This document shows positions 54,046-63,264 of a DNA stretch of 64,000 bases, in pieces. Within the stretch, counting starts at the first letter, position 1. Each line of letters begins with the position of its first letter. The DNA comes from an uncultured Lachnospiraceae bacterium (GTDB taxonomy: Bacteria; Bacillota; Clostridia; Lachnospirales; Lachnospiraceae): contig CAKRCW010000009.1 in assembly GCA_934309145.1 (NCBI GenBank), positions 41,815 to 105,814 on the forward strand, given 5' to 3'. The notes below the pieces were generated by a model. It worked only from the letters and a program-made list of their open reading frames with translations, had not been told where the DNA came from and did not search any database. Both the position numbers and the translations under genes were made by a program.

Positions 54046-54231
54046 ATGTCAGAAATAAATGAAAAATGGTCTAGCTTAGAAGAGACGGCAGAATACTTAG
54101 GTGTAACAAAGGATACGATTAGAAGCTGGATTAAAAAAACGGATATACCAGCCCATAAAGTAGGACGACTTTGGAAATTTAAATTTTCAGAGGTAGATGA
54201 ATGGGTTAAAAGTGGAAAGAGTGCATTGTAG
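54046..54231 (+). CDS. Small HTH protein at the head of the defence operon
   Basis: A 61-residue excisionase-family helix-turn-helix: WSSLEETAEYLGVTKDTIRS, then HKVGRLWKFKFSEVDEWV. It is 20 bases before the methylase gene. It could be the control protein of the restriction-modification genes or an excisionase for the element. GGAGG lies seven bases before the ATG. Confidence 0.85.
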   Translation: MSEINEKWSSLEETAEYLGVTKDTIRSWIKKTDIPAHKVGRLWKFKFSEVDEWVKSGKSAL

Positions 54232-54250
54232 ATTGAAAGGCAGATAGAAT

Positions 54251-55102
54251 ATGAGAACTTTAGTAAAATACAGGGGTGGGAAAAGCCGAGAAATTTCTGA
54301 ATTTAGGCGGTTCATTCCTGAACATTATGATAGATATATTGAACCTTTTTTTGGTGGCGGGGCTGTATTTTTTGAATTGGAGCCAGAGCGTGCAATTATA
54401 AATGATGTTAATGAAAAACTTATGAATTTTTATACTGAGGTAAGGGATAATTATGCACAGCTTACCGCGGAGCTTGAAGAGCTACAATTGATATATGAAG
54501 AAAATCAGGCAATATATGCAAGAGAAAAGGTGTTACATCCAGATGATAGGGTGGATAACATGAATGAGGAATTGTATTATAGAATTAGGAGTATGTTTAA
54601 TAATCAGATAGATAGAGAATATATGGAAGGAACTATTTATTATTTTATTAACAAAACAGCATATTCGGGCATGATACGATATAACAGACAGGGTGAATAT
54701 AATGTTCCGTTTGGGCGATATGTACATTTTAATACAAGAATAATAACACGTGAACATAGTCAATTGCTTCAAAGGGCAGAGCTATTTAATGTCGATTATG
54801 AAAATATATTTGAAATGGCTCATGATGGAGACTTTATGTTTTTGGATCCTCCATATGATTGTGTATTTAATGATTATGGAAATGTGGATATGCAGAACGG
54901 ATTTGATGAGGAACAACATAGACGTTTGGCGAATAATTTCAGAAATTTACCATGTAGAGCGATGATGGTTATTGGACGAACTGCATTAACAGAAGAATTA
55001 TATGGCGACCTGATACAATATCAGTATCCAAAAAGGTACGCTGTAAATATAAGAAATAGATTTAATGCTGAGGCTATGCATATTGTTGTAACAAACTATT
55101 AG
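54251..55102 (+). CDS. D12-class N6-adenine DNA methyltransferase (Dam family)
   Basis: A 283-residue methylase. The AdoMet site is KYRGGKSR (near residue 6) and YIEPFFGGGAVFFELE (near 33-48), and the catalytic motif DPPY is at 199-202. It methylates adenine at a site that cannot be read from sequence; Dam-like enzymes use GATC. As the gene directly before a McrB/LlaJI-type pair, it either protects self DNA or marks DNA for that nuclease. It has a weak AAGG ribosome site. Confidence 0.92.
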   Translation: MRTLVKYRGGKSREISEFRRFIPEHYDRYIEPFFGGGAVFFELEPERAIINDVNEKLMNFYTEVRDNYAQLTAELEELQLIYEENQAIYAREKVLHPDDRVDNMNEELYYRIRSMFNNQIDREYMEGTIYYFINKTAYSGMIRYNRQGEYNVPFGRYVHFNTRIITREHSQLLQRAELFNVDYENIFEMAHDGDFMFLDPPYDCVFNDYGNVDMQNGFDEEQHRRLANNFRNLPCRAMMVIGRTALTEELYGDLIQYQYPKRYAVNIRNRFNAEAMHIVVTNY

Positions 55103-55118
55103 AAAAGGAGGTTGTTTT

Positions 55119-56828
55119 ATGGGTTTGACATCTACAACGATTATTAGAGAATACATTGAAAAGAATGTGGCTGAATTTGATAGGACTATATTAGAGAAAA
55201 AGGATGAGTATAGAGGAATATTAGATAGTAAAAATACGGATATAATATTATTGCCATCGGGTGAAGAAATTGTAGTAAGCTATGCAGATATTAGTATAAC
55301 TGGTTCGGATAGAGCAAAACCTCAAATACGTGTTTTTATGGACAAAACAAGAGTTTCTTATCAATATGCAAAGACAAATCAGAAAAGATTCTTCTTGTTT
55401 ACTATTTTTTCTAAAGATAATGCAATGGCAAAAAATATTTCTAATTATGATCCACATGATTATATTGTTGCAATTGAAACAAATATTGACAATGAAACTT
55501 CGAGAAGAGACTTGAGAAGTATGTATGATTTCTTGGATGAATACATCGGTGCGGGAAAAGAGAGTGATTTTGTTCGATGTGCTAATGGTTTTCATCAATC
55601 AGGTATATATCAGGCGTCATTTATCAAAATACAAGAGAATGGCATTGTAAAAACAGATGCATTTAAAAATTATATTACATATTTTGATAGTAGACCGTAT
55701 ATGAACAGTGTAGTGGATAGTGTATCTAATGAACTCAAGAAAGACGATAACAACACATACAATCGTATAATTTTTGGAGCACCAGGAACTGGAAAAAGTC
55801 ATAAATTAGAAGAAGATAGCAAACAATTTGGTGAAAATACGGAACGAGTGACTTTTCATCCAAATTATTCATATGCCCAATTTGTGGGAACGTATAAACC
55901 TATTCAGGGTGAAAATCCTACAGACATAAAGTATGAATATGTTCCGGGACCTTTTATGAGAACATATGTAAATGCATTGAATAATCCGGAGAAAAAGTTT
56001 TTATTGTTGATAGAAGAAATTAACAGGGCAAATGTTGCAGCGGTATTTGGGGATGTTTTTCAATTGCTCGATAGAAAAAATGGAGTAAGTGAATATCCGA
56101 TAGCCACAAGTGAAGATATAAAGAAGCATTTATTGGAAAAATTGGATTGCCTGAAAGATCAAGATATAAATGAGTTATCTGATGAAGAAAAAAAGATGTA
56201 CCTTGAAATGAAAATTCCAGAAAATATGTATATATGGGCAACCATGAATAGTGCTGATCAGGGAGTATTTCCAATGGACACTGCATTTAAACGAAGATGG
56301 GAATTTGAGTACATAAGCGTCAATGAACCAGAGCAGGTTGCTAAAATAGAAAAGTATGTAATTCCTATGTGTGCGAATACGGAACAAGGTTATTATGTAA
56401 ACTGGAATGATTTGAGAACGAGAATTAACAGTATTCTCATTGATAATTGCAAAGTGAATGAGGATAAATTGTTAGGACCATTCTTTATTTCAAAAAATGT
56501 ATTGGATGATATAAAAGCTAATAAAGACGAAAAGGACAGAATATTAGCAATAGATAAAGAATCTCGTTCTGATGAAGATAATAACATCTTGGCAGAGATA
56601 TGTAAAAAAGAAATATCTTACATGAAAGCATTTGAAAGCAAGGTAATTATGTATTTGTTTGAGGATGTCATGAAAATGCGGGCAGAGAAAATATTTATTG
56701 ATTATGCTCAGAAGAAAGGGGAAATGATATTTTCGGAAATATGCAAAGCGTTTGAGGAAGATGGTGAACATATTTTTGGAATTGTAGATATAGGACATTT
56801 GGGTATTAAAGACACAGATAACATTTAG
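55119..56828 (+). CDS. McrB-type AAA+ restriction motor
   Basis: A 569-residue protein. The N-terminal domain (about 1-180, KPQIRVFMDKTRVSYQYAKT) resembles the target-binding domain of MrcB-type restriction proteins. The AAA+ core (about 210-470) has Walker A GAPGTGKS at 220-227, LLLIEEINRANVAAVFGDVF and the McrB hallmark ATMNSADQGVFPMDTAFKRR. McrB motors hydrolyse GTP and bring in a nuclease partner, which follows 19 bases later. AGGAGG precedes the start. Confidence 0.9.
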   Translation: MGLTSTTIIREYIEKNVAEFDRTILEKKDEYRGILDSKNTDIILLPSGEEIVVSYADISITGSDRAKPQIRVFMDKTRVSYQYAKTNQKRFFLFTIFSKDNAMAKNISNYDPHDYIVAIETNIDNETSRRDLRSMYDFLDEYIGAGKESDFVRCANGFHQSGIYQASFIKIQENGIVKTDAFKNYITYFDSRPYMNSVVDSVSNELKKDDNNTYNRIIFGAPGTGKSHKLEEDSKQFGENTERVTFHPNYSYAQFVGTYKPIQGENPTDIKYEYVPGPFMRTYVNALNNPEKKFLLLIEEINRANVAAVFGDVFQLLDRKNGVSEYPIATSEDIKKHLLEKLDCLKDQDINELSDEEKKMYLEMKIPENMYIWATMNSADQGVFPMDTAFKRRWEFEYISVNEPEQVAKIEKYVIPMCANTEQGYYVNWNDLRTRINSILIDNCKVNEDKLLGPFFISKNVLDDIKANKDEKDRILAIDKESRSDEDNNILAEICKKEISYMKAFESKVIMYLFEDVMKMRAEKIFIDYAQKKGEMIFSEICKAFEEDGEHIFGIVDIGHLGIKDTDNI

Positions 56829-56846
56829 GAAAAGAGGTTTTATAGC

Positions 56847-58838
56847 ATGGCGAAAGGTTTCTTCAAGGAAAGAAAACACTATACATTACAAAATATAGCA
56901 GACATTCTATATGAAAAGGAAAATGCTGACTTAGAGGAAACCAGACGCCTTGTTGGTATTCTTAAAAAGTATGGAGTTGTTAAAGCTGTAAAAAGAACAA
57001 AACCAGAATTTGATGATTTATCAAATGAAGATATTGTTTTGACGGATGTTGTGGATAATTCCAATGACATTGAGTATGTGTTTGATTATGTTGGTGTTGT
57101 TATGCTTGAAGGGCATGTATTCAAATGCTATCCAAAATATATTGAAACTGAAGATGAACCATTTGAGGAATTAAAACAAGTATTAAAGGTAATCAAAAAA
57201 TACAATTCGTCGGAACAGCTAATTTATTTATTCAATGGTGAGGATGATAGCAGAATATTTAATAGATTAGCGGTTGCGTTACATTTGCTTGAAGAATACT
57301 ATGCTGATGGACTTTACACAAATCAAAAAGAAATAATTGAGACAAATGGAGAAGGTGAGATTTTATGGGACAAGACTATAAACGAAACCTTTGCTATTAT
57401 ACAAAATAATAAACCATATTATGTGGAATTGCAGACAAAAAATACTGTGAATAATGACCTTGATTATTTCAGAAGATTGCATGAATGTGTGCTTACAACC
57501 TGTAGCAATGAATTGAAAAGTGTTGGATTATTACAGTTATTTGATTTATCGGAAGTGAATCTTACGCAAGAAGAACTTTCGGATTTTGGGGATGATAATT
57601 ATATTTTGTATAGATTGCAATCAGAAATACAGTCACAGTATGTTACTAGAAAGCAAAATCTTTTGAAGACTATTTATACATACATTGCAAATGATAAGAC
57701 AGACAAGGATGATATAAGTTATAGTCTATATGGCACAAACAGTTTTAATCTGGTATGGGAAAAAGTGTGTGCTGAAAACTTCGGAAGTGTGCTTGATACA
57801 GCAATCGTAGACTTGCCGTTATATAAAGAAAAGACTAATAAGACAGAGACAAAAGAAACTACACTAAGAGATGTAATAAAAACTCCGAGATGGAGAAAAA
57901 GTGAATACCCTATGGTGAAAGATCCGAAGGTAGAAACATTAAAGCCGGATTTGGTATGTATATATCCTGTTGACGATGAACAGAAGGATTATTGCTTTGG
58001 CATATATGATGCTAAATATTACTGTATAGATTATCAAGTCAAAGATAATAAAGCAAAAATTTCGGGACAACCCGGAGTAGGAGATGTGACAAAGCAGTAT
58101 TTGTACCAGCTTGCGTTTGATGATTTTATCGTAAAACAGGGATATCGATATGTTCAAAATATGTTTTTTTGCCCAGGTGAAACAGCAGATAGGGATTTTG
58201 GCTGGGTACAGATGGACATGCTACATCAAATTGGAGATAAGAAACTGGAAAATATTGCGGTTGTTAAGTTATGTGCATCAGAGATGTATGATATTTATCT
58301 TGAAAACAAAACAATTGATGAAAGAGAGATTGGAAAATATATTCCGGTAGTTGGAATACAGGAAGTAGAGAACCAAAATTTTGCAAAACGAATGCTGGCA
58401 TATCTTACAAGAATTACAAATGCCAGTAAAATGGCAGAAAAGAAGCTTGAGATGAAAGCTGAACGAGGAAATCTGATATATCCAAAACAGATAAAAAGAG
58501 AACTCGGAGCCAAAATTATTTATGATGCAATTTGCCCGGTTGCCAGTAAAGCATTTTATGGATTTGATCCATATGAAAAAGAAACTTATGGCGGCATGGT
58601 AGCAGAAGATATAGGGGACTCTTATGTTCGCTGTGGTCAGATAGCAGATGCTGCTATTGAAATAGAGAAGATAATAAAAAACTTGTCAGAACAGGAACTA
58701 CAGGATGAAAAAGTGGTTAAGGTAATTCTGAAGAAGTGCTTTGAAAACAAAGAAGATATTGCTTCTATGGCTGAAGGAATGTGTTTGGAGATGCTGACAG
58801 AGAAAGTTATGGAATTGGTAAGAGATTTGTATTTGTAG
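56847..58838 (+). CDS. LlaJI/McrC-type restriction nuclease subunit
   Basis: A 663-residue protein. The N-terminal half (YVFDYVGVVMLEGHVFKCYP) resembles LlaJI-family restriction subunits, and the C-terminal part holds a PD-(D/E)xK nuclease: Pro-Asp368 in LKPDLVCIYP and Asp388-Ala-Lys390 in GIYDAKYY. With the preceding McrB motor it forms a McrBC-like, two-protein cutter. LlaJI itself is a type II system with cytosine methylases; here the linked methylase is an adenine enzyme. Target and methylation dependence are unknown. Confidence 0.85.
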   Translation: MAKGFFKERKHYTLQNIADILYEKENADLEETRRLVGILKKYGVVKAVKRTKPEFDDLSNEDIVLTDVVDNSNDIEYVFDYVGVVMLEGHVFKCYPKYIETEDEPFEELKQVLKVIKKYNSSEQLIYLFNGEDDSRIFNRLAVALHLLEEYYADGLYTNQKEIIETNGEGEILWDKTINETFAIIQNNKPYYVELQTKNTVNNDLDYFRRLHECVLTTCSNELKSVGLLQLFDLSEVNLTQEELSDFGDDNYILYRLQSEIQSQYVTRKQNLLKTIYTYIANDKTDKDDISYSLYGTNSFNLVWEKVCAENFGSVLDTAIVDLPLYKEKTNKTETKETTLRDVIKTPRWRKSEYPMVKDPKVETLKPDLVCIYPVDDEQKDYCFGIYDAKYYCIDYQVKDNKAKISGQPGVGDVTKQYLYQLAFDDFIVKQGYRYVQNMFFCPGETADRDFGWVQMDMLHQIGDKKLENIAVVKLCASEMYDIYLENKTIDEREIGKYIPVVGIQEVENQNFAKRMLAYLTRITNASKMAEKKLEMKAERGNLIYPKQIKRELGAKIIYDAICPVASKAFYGFDPYEKETYGGMVAEDIGDSYVRCGQIADAAIEIEKIIKNLSEQELQDEKVVKVILKKCFENKEDIASMAEGMCLEMLTEKVMELVRDLYL

Positions 58839-58870
58839 TGTAAAATTACATGTAGAGGAAGGGGCAAAAA

Positions 58871-59545
58871 ATGTCATTATTCGAATCGTTAGGAAAGGAA
58901 TTAAATTACAAAGATATTTTACAACTTGATGGTGCATTTTCGGTAGCTCATATAAATTATGACCAATCACCAATTTTTAATGGAATTGATAGTAAGGACA
59001 TAGCTAGAAATTCGAGAAAAAATGGTGTGTCATTAAACAATAAGATTGACGACATTTATGGGTGCTTACATTCCTTTGATGGAACAGAGAAAAATTACAA
59101 AAAAGAAGACAGGATACAATTGTGGAAAATTTATTGGTTGGAATATATAAATGCATTTGATAGGCTTTGTGGTATTTTGCCAGATTCTGTTGTCACAATT
59201 TATGTTGGTAGGCATGCAATTGAACTTGGATTCAAATACTTGCTTCTTAAAAAAGCAGGAAAAATAGAAACAACTCATGATTTAGGGGAATTAGCTGAGT
59301 TAGTGTTTGAGGAATACGATATTAAAGACAATTATATGAATTATGTGGATTCATTTTGTAAAATGTTTTGTGAGTATGTTGAAGGAAGAAATGCTGAATA
59401 TTTTCGATTCCCTGAATATAAGAAACAAACTTATTTTGCGGGTAATCGTTTGGATATGAGGTGGCTGTCGTATAATTTTGCTTTGATTTTGTTAAAATTG
59501 ATATATTTTAACGATTTAGAAAAAATAAATACAGCTAAGGAATAA
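58871..59545 (+). CDS. HEPN-like protein of the defence operon
   Basis: A 224-residue helical protein with no confident family assignment. Two stretches resemble HEPN domains: GRHAIELGFKYLLLKKAGKI with THDLGELAELVFEEY (residues ~116-152), and YFRFPEYKK near 177-185. The canonical HEPN ribonuclease motif RxxxxH is not found, so it may be non-catalytic or differ. It lies 33 bases after the nuclease gene and 30 before the AbiH-type gene, so it is cotranscribed with both. AGGAAGGGG precedes the start. Confidence 0.6.
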   Translation: MSLFESLGKELNYKDILQLDGAFSVAHINYDQSPIFNGIDSKDIARNSRKNGVSLNNKIDDIYGCLHSFDGTEKNYKKEDRIQLWKIYWLEYINAFDRLCGILPDSVVTIYVGRHAIELGFKYLLLKKAGKIETTHDLGELAELVFEEYDIKDNYMNYVDSFCKMFCEYVEGRNAEYFRFPEYKKQTYFAGNRLDMRWLSYNFALILLKLIYFNDLEKINTAKE

Positions 59546-59574
59546 TAAATCTGTATGGATAAAGAAGGTATAGA

Positions 59575-61416
59575 ATGCAAACATTGATAATAGGAAATGG
59601 ATTTGATATTGATCATAATTTGCCAACAAAATACAAGGATTTTCTTTGCTTCATAGAAGAAGTAAATGTTGTTAAAGGAATGAGCGACAATAAAATCAAA
59701 AAAATTTATTTGGATGACTCCGATTTGAAAACTTACATAAAACAGCTTTTTCTTGCATCTGAAAAAACGCAGGTTAAAAATGAAGTGATATCTTTGCTTG
59801 AAGCAAATATGTGGATTGACTATTTTTTGCGAGTTAAAGAAGAATTTGGAGACAATTGGATAGATTTTGAATCGGAGATATCACAGGTTGTTCAAGAATT
59901 AGAAAATGTTAAAGATTATGTGGCTGGTGAAATGAAAAAAGGAACAACAAATATCAATGTTCCCGATTATATGAAAAGAAAATTGGACAAGATTTCTTTT
60001 GATGCAGTAGCTATATACAAGGATGGAAGCTATAAAACTATTAATGAGTACATTTCAAAATGGGTAAATGATTTGAATGGTATGATACGTTTACTAGAAA
60101 TATATCTTTGTGATTATGTTCAAAATATTAAAATTGAATATTATTCACCAGATATTTTTGAGTTGAATCCAGATCGTATTATTTCATTCAATTATACGGA
60201 TACATATGAAAAAATGTATTCAAATAAAAGAAGTGTTATTAGATATAATTATATTCATGGAAAGGCTTCTATTGAGCACACAGTTGAAACATGCAATATG
60301 GTACTGGGTATAGATGAGTATTTGGATGAGTCTAGAAAAAACAAGAAAACTGAGTTTATTCAGTTTAAGAAATACTATCAAAGAATCCATAAAAGAACAG
60401 ATTGTGAATATGTCTACTGGTTTGATAAGAACAAATCGGTTGAAAAATCTAAGAAATATGATAATGAGGTGTATATTTTTGGCCACTCTTTAGATATTAC
60501 AGATAGAGATATATTGACAACTATATTTAGTTGCCCTAATACGCGAGTTACAATATTTTATTATGACGATGTTATTTATGGAAATCAGATTGCAAATCTG
60601 GTTGCATTATTAGGACAGGATATTTTACTTAGTAAAGTGTATGGAAAAAATCCAAGTATTATCTTTAAAAAGCAACAAGAACATATAAAAATATTAAATA
60701 GTGAATTTGAAGTGGCATCCGATATGTACAAACTCCGTCATCTGCATGAATACAATAATATGCAGGCACAAGAAATTGTAAATAGTGTGGTTGGGAAAAT
60801 AGATGAATGCAATATTTCATATTTTGGAAACCAAATAAATGTTATTAATATGTTTGATATATTACAAGAGATAGGATTGGCAGAAGAGAACAAAAGCAAG
60901 TTGTTGTCGTTCGCCAAGGTTATTTATGATGATAAAATGAAAGGGAAAAGGGTAAAAATAGATGTATCACAATGGGAGTATGATGATTATGATGGTCATC
61001 ATTATTGTGATAGCAAAACAGCACATTTTATTAGTGAAATAAATGCTTACAATGCAAAACAGTATGAAAGGCAAGTTTTTCCTGCACAAAACGAATCAGA
61101 AGAAGAGGAAAATCGATTATTGCATCCTGATAAATTGGAAGAGGAATATTCTATTGATGATTATGATAAGACATTTCAGTATGCTTTAAATAAGATGAAT
61201 TCTCCAACAATTGATACAAGAAAGGTATTAAATGCATTAGTTACAATTGCTATGCGTTTTGATAGGAGTGAAGTAAATAGATTTTATGATGAAAAGTCAA
61301 AAAACGCAAATAATCCAGTAGTTCAATCAAGAATTAATTATATTTTATCATGCTATGAGGAAGACTTGTACATGGAATACCAAGCTCAACAATATGAAGA
61401 AAATATGAGTGAATAA
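59575..61416 (+). CDS. AbiH-family abortive-infection protein, long form
   Basis: A 613-residue protein. The AbiH signature LIIGNGFDIDHNLPTKYKDF is at the N-terminus, with SFNYTDTYEKMY (about 203-214), YIHGKAS and VYIFGHSLDITDRDI (about 300-315). These are conserved AbiH blocks. AbiH from Lactococcus protects against phage by abortive infection; the mechanism is unknown. Its C-terminal ~240 residues (370-613) go beyond the usual AbiH length and match nothing I know. The coding sequence is more AT-rich than the core genes, a sign of transfer. Confidence 0.85.
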   Translation: MQTLIIGNGFDIDHNLPTKYKDFLCFIEEVNVVKGMSDNKIKKIYLDDSDLKTYIKQLFLASEKTQVKNEVISLLEANMWIDYFLRVKEEFGDNWIDFESEISQVVQELENVKDYVAGEMKKGTTNINVPDYMKRKLDKISFDAVAIYKDGSYKTINEYISKWVNDLNGMIRLLEIYLCDYVQNIKIEYYSPDIFELNPDRIISFNYTDTYEKMYSNKRSVIRYNYIHGKASIEHTVETCNMVLGIDEYLDESRKNKKTEFIQFKKYYQRIHKRTDCEYVYWFDKNKSVEKSKKYDNEVYIFGHSLDITDRDILTTIFSCPNTRVTIFYYDDVIYGNQIANLVALLGQDILLSKVYGKNPSIIFKKQQEHIKILNSEFEVASDMYKLRHLHEYNNMQAQEIVNSVVGKIDECNISYFGNQINVINMFDILQEIGLAEENKSKLLSFAKVIYDDKMKGKRVKIDVSQWEYDDYDGHHYCDSKTAHFISEINAYNAKQYERQVFPAQNESEEEENRLLHPDKLEEEYSIDDYDKTFQYALNKMNSPTIDTRKVLNALVTIAMRFDRSEVNRFYDEKSKNANNPVVQSRINYILSCYEEDLYMEYQAQQYEENMSE

Positions 61417-61491
61417 ATTGTACAGTGTTTATTTAAATGGCAACATTCATTGGGAAATGATGATGAAAATGTAGGAATTGGAGGCGATTAA

Positions 61492-62874
61492 ATGACAAGT
61501 GAATTTATGAGAGATTTGCTTTCGAAAGATGAAAAGATAACAGTAGAATACAAAACCTGTCAATTTGGCATCCAGGAGGATGTCTATGAAACGGTGTGTT
61601 CCTTTTCCAATCGATATGGTGGATATATTATTATGGGGGCAGGGGATGATGGTACTCCAATAGGTGTTAAGCAAAATATGGTTAAGGATATGAAGAGGAA
61701 TTTTGTGAATCAGCTAAATAATCCGGATAAAATGTCGCCAACATTATATCTTTCAATTGAGGATTTTGAATATGAAGGAAAGATAATATTATGGGTATAT
61801 GTGCCGCCGACAGCGACTGTGGAAAAATGCGGAAACAGAATATATGACCGAAATGAAGATGGTGATATGGATATTACTGATTCACCAATTCAGTTACAGA
61901 ATATGTACAATAGAAAGAGCACTACATATGCGGAACATAAGATTTTCCCATATGTAACAAAGGAAGATTTGCGTCTTGACTTAATGGACAAGGTGCGTAA
62001 TCTTGCAAAAAGCAAAAATCCGGATCACCAGTGGCTTACAATGTCTGATGAAGAGATACTTACAAGTGCAGGTTTGTGGGAAAAAGATTTTTCGTCAGGT
62101 ATTCAGGGGTATAATCTGGCAGGCGTGCTATTACTTGGAAAAGATGAAGTGATTCGTTCCTGCTGTCCGGGATATATTACGGATGCAATATACAGAGTTG
62201 AAAATGTGGATAGATATGATGACAGATTACAGGTAACGACAAATCTGATAGAAGCATATGACCTTTTGATGGAATTCGTGGCGAAACACACATCAGATAA
62301 GTTTTGCCTGATTGATAATGTAAATACAAGTATCAGAGGAATCATTGCCAGAGAAGTAATTGGTAATATACTTGTTCATAGGGATTATTCAAGTGCATTT
62401 CCGGCAAAGGTAATTATTGAAAAAGACTGGCTAAAAACAGAAAACTGGTGTATTCCAAGACGACATGGAAATATTATGAGCGATGAATTCACACCATATC
62501 CTAAAAATCCGTTAATCCAGCAATTTTTTGCCAACATTGGTAGAACAGATAGGATTGGCTCAGGTGTGAGAAATTTGTACAAGTATACACCGATTTATTC
62601 AGATGGTGGAAAACCTGAATTAATTGAGGATGATGTATTTAGAATAACAATTCCCCTCGATAAAATGGCAGCAGATGAAGCAAGGGAGCAGAAGACATTA
62701 TCTGAAAGAGAACAAAAAATTTACAATATGATATGCGAAAATCTTCATTTGTCTGTTGAACAGGTAATGGCAGAACTTGACATATCAAGAGCAACGGTAT
62801 TCAGGGATTATGCAAAAATTAAAAAAGTTACGGGTGCGATGTATGATAAAAAGACATCAACATGGACTTTGTAA
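61492..62874 (+). CDS. AlbA/Schlafen-type ATP-binding protein with winged helix
   Basis: A 460-residue protein. An AlbA_2 (Schlafen-fold) domain spans about 10-130 (VEYKTCQFGIQ, FSNRYGGYIIMGAGDDGTP), and a GHKL ATPase-like region about 260-390 (IAREVIGNILVHRDYSSAFP, RIGSGVRNLYKYTP). A C-terminal winged helix (about 405-460, LSVEQVMAELDISRATVFRD) could bind DNA. Such proteins are often annotated as RecG-like regulators and turn up in mobile elements and defence islands. It may bind the phased repeats that follow. GGAGG lies seven bases before the ATG. Confidence 0.85.
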   Translation: MTSEFMRDLLSKDEKITVEYKTCQFGIQEDVYETVCSFSNRYGGYIIMGAGDDGTPIGVKQNMVKDMKRNFVNQLNNPDKMSPTLYLSIEDFEYEGKIILWVYVPPTATVEKCGNRIYDRNEDGDMDITDSPIQLQNMYNRKSTTYAEHKIFPYVTKEDLRLDLMDKVRNLAKSKNPDHQWLTMSDEEILTSAGLWEKDFSSGIQGYNLAGVLLLGKDEVIRSCCPGYITDAIYRVENVDRYDDRLQVTTNLIEAYDLLMEFVAKHTSDKFCLIDNVNTSIRGIIAREVIGNILVHRDYSSAFPAKVIIEKDWLKTENWCIPRRHGNIMSDEFTPYPKNPLIQQFFANIGRTDRIGSGVRNLYKYTPIYSDGGKPELIEDDVFRITIPLDKMAADEAREQKTLSEREQKIYNMICENLHLSVEQVMAELDISRATVFRDYAKIKKVTGAMYDKKTSTWTL

Positions 62875-62881
62875 CCCACTT

Positions 62882-63055
62882 AGTCTCAAGTTAGTCTCAA
62901 CCAAGTCTCATGAGATATGATACTGGATGAGACTGAGCAAAGTCGAAGAAATGCAGTAAAATCAATGATTTTTGAATTTGTCAGAAAAAGTCAGTCTCAA
63001 GTCAGTCTCAATCAGTCTCATTTTGGGGATGAGATTTTGAGACTTTGATGAGACT
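62882..63055. repeat. 11-bp-phased AGTCTCA repeat array
   Basis: AGTCTCA occurs at 62882, 62893, 62904, 62993, 63004 and 63014. Its complement TGAGACT occurs at 62928, 63038 and 63049. Consecutive copies are mostly 11 bases apart, so they face the same side of the helix. This fills most of the 230-base gap between the AlbA gene and the next open frame. No promoter is recognised in it. It may be a binding array for the winged-helix protein or an iteron-like site. Confidence 0.85.
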
Positions 63056-63108
63056 GAGAAAATAACATATGAGTAATATTAAGTATTGGATACTGGAAGG
63101 AGAAGAAA

Positions 63109-63264
63109 ATGTGGGCACAAATAGGCAATTGGCTATATCAAAATGCAATGGCCATTTTCATTTCTGCAATTGCATCATTGCTAATATCAAAAAGATATTA
63201 TGACAAAGCAAATAGAGAATGTGGATGGAGAACGCTCACACTTCAATATAGATTATTGCAATGA
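63109..63264 (+). CDS. Small chimeric open frame with a membrane helix
   Basis: A 51-residue frame starts at an ATG preceded by GGAAGGAGAAG. The first ~37 residues (MWAQIGNWLYQNAMAIFISA, then IASLLISKRYYDKA) look like the start of a membrane protein. The remainder overlaps the relaxase remnant in another frame and looks random. It is probably a gene start cut off by the recombination junction near 63205-63220. Confidence 0.4.
   Translation: MWAQIGNWLYQNAMAIFISAIASLLISKRYYDKANRECGWRTLTLQYRLLQ

Noticed and set aside
62882..63055. CRISPR-like or tandem coding repeats
   Set aside because: Units of seven bases at 11-base spacing in both orientations are too short for CRISPR; a decayed coding tail remains possible but no continuous frame is seen.
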